From Geotalea sp. SG265 (GTDB taxonomy: Bacteria; Desulfobacterota; Desulfuromonadia; Geobacterales; Geobacteraceae): DNA of 64,000 bases. Position numbers and translations under genes: made by a program. Position 1 is the stretch's first letter. Every line of letters begins with the position of its first letter. Below, piece after piece: positions 62,527 to 64,000 of the stretch. The notes under the pieces are model-generated. The model made no database searches and was not told the DNA's origin. It was given only the letters and a program-made list of their open reading frames with translations. The stretch lies in NCBI RefSeq assembly GCF_022808985.1, contig NZ_JAKZFT010000003.1, positions 283,000 to 346,999 of the forward strand, written 5' to 3'.

Positions 62527-63570
62527 TCACTTCGCTTCCTTCGTCTTTTCCGCCTCGGCGAATAGCCGTCCAGACACCTTATCCGAGACATAGCGCAGCA
62601 CCTTATCACCGGAGAAACCGGCTATTAGCAGCACCAGCATATAGAGATAGAGCTGCATTCCTGGAGCTGCTTTAAGGACAAGCAGGGGATCTTGCTTTGG
62701 ATTCGACATATTACGGAAGACTGCAGGCCCTGAACGAGGCGACATAACAGCCGGCATCTCAATCCGGCACGTCGATGATCCTGTGAAAACCACTTTACCT
62801 GGTGATAATGGCGGGTCGATCTTGATCATATACTGGCTTTGAAGCATCCAGAAAAAGATGACAGCAGCAATAGCTCCCTGGATTGGCCGCACCATGGAGT
62901 GATAGAAGATGCTCACCCAGAACTGCCCATAGGGAATGCTTTCTATTTGTGTCGTCATTATTCCACTGAGAAGTCCACCCATTGCACCCAATAATGCTGC
63001 AGTAAATGAGCAAAGGAGGAAATTTGTGTGATAGTAAAGGAAAACAAATATTATCAGTGCGGCCAGTAGGCCAATTGTATAGATGAGGGAAAAGAACTTA
63101 CGACACCAATAGTCCCAAAAGAGGTTGTCGACGCAGTCGTTATGGATATAGGCCGCTGAACTAAAGAGTTGTGCAGCTTCGGAAACATCTCTCGGGGATG
63201 GATTGGGGACATCCAGTTTTTTTAACATCTCTTGCAGTTTGACGATCCATTCGGTCTTTGCCTGCTGAGTCACCGGTGAAATTTTTAGCCCTTGCAGAAG
63301 CTCCCATCCGTTGGCTTTCAACTCAGCCTCGTTCATCAACAGGAAAAAATACTCATCGATCCGATGAAACAAATGCCATATTGTAAAAGTCTTCTTGTAT
63401 ATCTTCTTGCACTTGACATTGAGCATGCACTCAATGTCATCGAGATGAGACTGGCATGAATCTATGACCGTCATCTTCTCGGAATTCTGGACCCAACGCG
63501 CTTTGAAACCATTAAGTCGTCTTTGATAGTCCCGTTGTTTACCAACAAGATACTGCCTGCTCGGGTTCAT
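62527..63570 (-). CDS. Membrane protein with coiled/soluble N-terminus, possibly 5'-truncated
   Basis: From ATG 63570 the protein has 347 residues: a helical N-terminal part (to about 175), three to four membrane spans (about 178-265, and near the end LYMLVLLIAGFSGDKVLRYVSDK), and a loop with STCRIEMPAVMSPRSG. No family assigned. There is no ribosome site before this ATG, and IS30 sequence begins about 18 bases upstream, so the original start may have been displaced. Confidence 0.65.
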   Translation of the reverse strand: MNPSRQYLVGKQRDYQRRLNGFKARWVQNSEKMTVIDSCQSHLDDIECMLNVKCKKIYKKTFTIWHLFHRIDEYFFLLMNEAELKANGWELLQGLKISPVTQQAKTEWIVKLQEMLKKLDVPNPSPRDVSEAAQLFSSAAYIHNDCVDNLFWDYWCRKFFSLIYTIGLLAALIIFVFLYYHTNFLLCSFTAALLGAMGGLLSGIMTTQIESIPYGQFWVSIFYHSMVRPIQGAIAAVIFFWMLQSQYMIKIDPPLSPGKVVFTGSSTCRIEMPAVMSPRSGPAVFRNMSNPKQDPLLVLKAAPGMQLYLYMLVLLIAGFSGDKVLRYVSDKVSGRLFAEAEKTKEAK

Positions 63571-63587
63571 TTTTTTATTGATGATTG

Positions 63588-64000
63588 GGTAGATTCTATT
63601 CGTAAGTGCACCACGTGATAAAAAAGCAGGACATGATGGTTTTCTGGTAGTGTGTGAAGCGCGACCAACACTCACTACGGAAAGGAACCCACCATGTCCT
63701 ACAGCCATTTTACTGAAAAAGAACGGTATGTCATCAGCCATTTGCGCTTGGCGAAATTTAGCCTACGGGAGATAGCCCGCCGACTAGGGCGGCATCACAC
63801 GAGTATTAGCCGTGAAATTAAGCGTAACGGTCCTAAATATGCCCCTGATGCTGTTTACTGGTACTACGGGATTCAGCCAGTTGTAGAGAAGCGCCGACAT
63901 AAGGCCCGGAGTCATCGTCGCCAGAATTACCAGCCCCTCGTCGAGTATGTAGAGGATAGACTGAGAATGGACTGGCCACCAGAGGTTATAGCAGCACGTA
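63588..64000 (+). mobile_element. IS30-family insertion sequence (left end, cut by window edge)
   Basis: The left end GGTAGATTCTATTCGTAAGTG near 63588 resembles the IS30 terminal repeat TGTAGATTC-A-ATT. The transposase gene starts about 105 bases inside. The right end is outside the window, so target duplication cannot be tested. Confidence 0.75.
63694..64000 (+). CDS. IS30-family transposase (N-terminal part)
   Basis: The visible 102 residues start MSYSHFTEKERYVISHLRL and carry the IS30 helix-turn-helix FSLREIARRLGRHHTSISREIKRNG (about 22-46), then a basic linker and the start of the catalytic region (PLVEYVEDRLRMDWPPEVIAAR). AAAGGAA lies upstream of the ATG. The DDE residues lie beyond the window end. 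Confidence 0.95.
   Translation, partial: MSYSHFTEKERYVISHLRLAKFSLREIARRLGRHHTSISREIKRNGPKYAPDAVYWYYGIQPVVEKRRHKARSHRRQNYQPLVEYVEDRLRMDWPPEVIAAR

Overview
The window reads as a chromosome segment of a Geobacter-like deltaproteobacterium (Geobacteraceae). The basis is three six-heme cytochromes of the OmcS nanowire family, 16- and 26-heme c-type cytochromes, GC-rich coding DNA, and a B12-dependent acyl-CoA gene set. Species is not determined.

Layout. 1-2397 (minus): two enoyl-CoA hydratases, a cobalamin adenosyltransferase and a methylmalonyl-CoA mutase-type B12-binding subunit. 2602-2676: tRNA-Val(CAC). 2877-4589: an NCS2-type permease and, convergent with it, a 38-residue membrane protein with its own terminator. 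4938-25622 (plus): eight genes with gaps of at most 5 nt or small overlaps, encoding a PUFA synthase (PfaD, PfaA with four ACPs, and a PfaC with an inserted acyltransferase), then OleA, OleB, OleC, OleD and a phosphopantetheinyl transferase. The likely joint product is a long polyunsaturated hydrocarbon made by head-to-head condensation of PUFA chains. 25629-27197: a membrane-anchored NERD nuclease-like protein.

27345-47673 is an extracellular electron transfer locus. It holds three OmcS-family cytochromes (27345, 30549, 45357), a 26-heme and a 16-heme cytochrome, NHL/YVTN beta-propeller proteins, two peptidyl-prolyl isomerases (a two-domain parvulin and a helix-hairpin-helix/FKBP fusion), two GNA1162/CsgG-like lipoproteins and a large outer-membrane beta-barrel. 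Two of the three OmcS-like proteins keep the second N-terminal His that bridges subunits in OmcS filaments; the third lacks it.

47920-58355 is mostly housekeeping: a CusRS-like two-component system, CheW, DNA polymerase IV, an M23 peptidase/bactofilin/MinD-like/J-HTH operon, Hsp20 with clear promoter and terminator, a secreted Gly-rich protein, a CDP-diacylglycerol pyrophosphatase-like protein and a zinc-ribbon membrane protein.

58376-64000 looks accessory and is more AT-rich: a Phd/RelE toxin-antitoxin pair with a visible promoter, an unknown gene, a stand-alone HsdR-N-like nuclease-fold protein, a 49-residue protein, a lipoprotein gene broken by one in-frame TAG, a membrane protein whose 5' end abuts an IS30-type element, and the start of the IS30 transposase, cut by the window edge.
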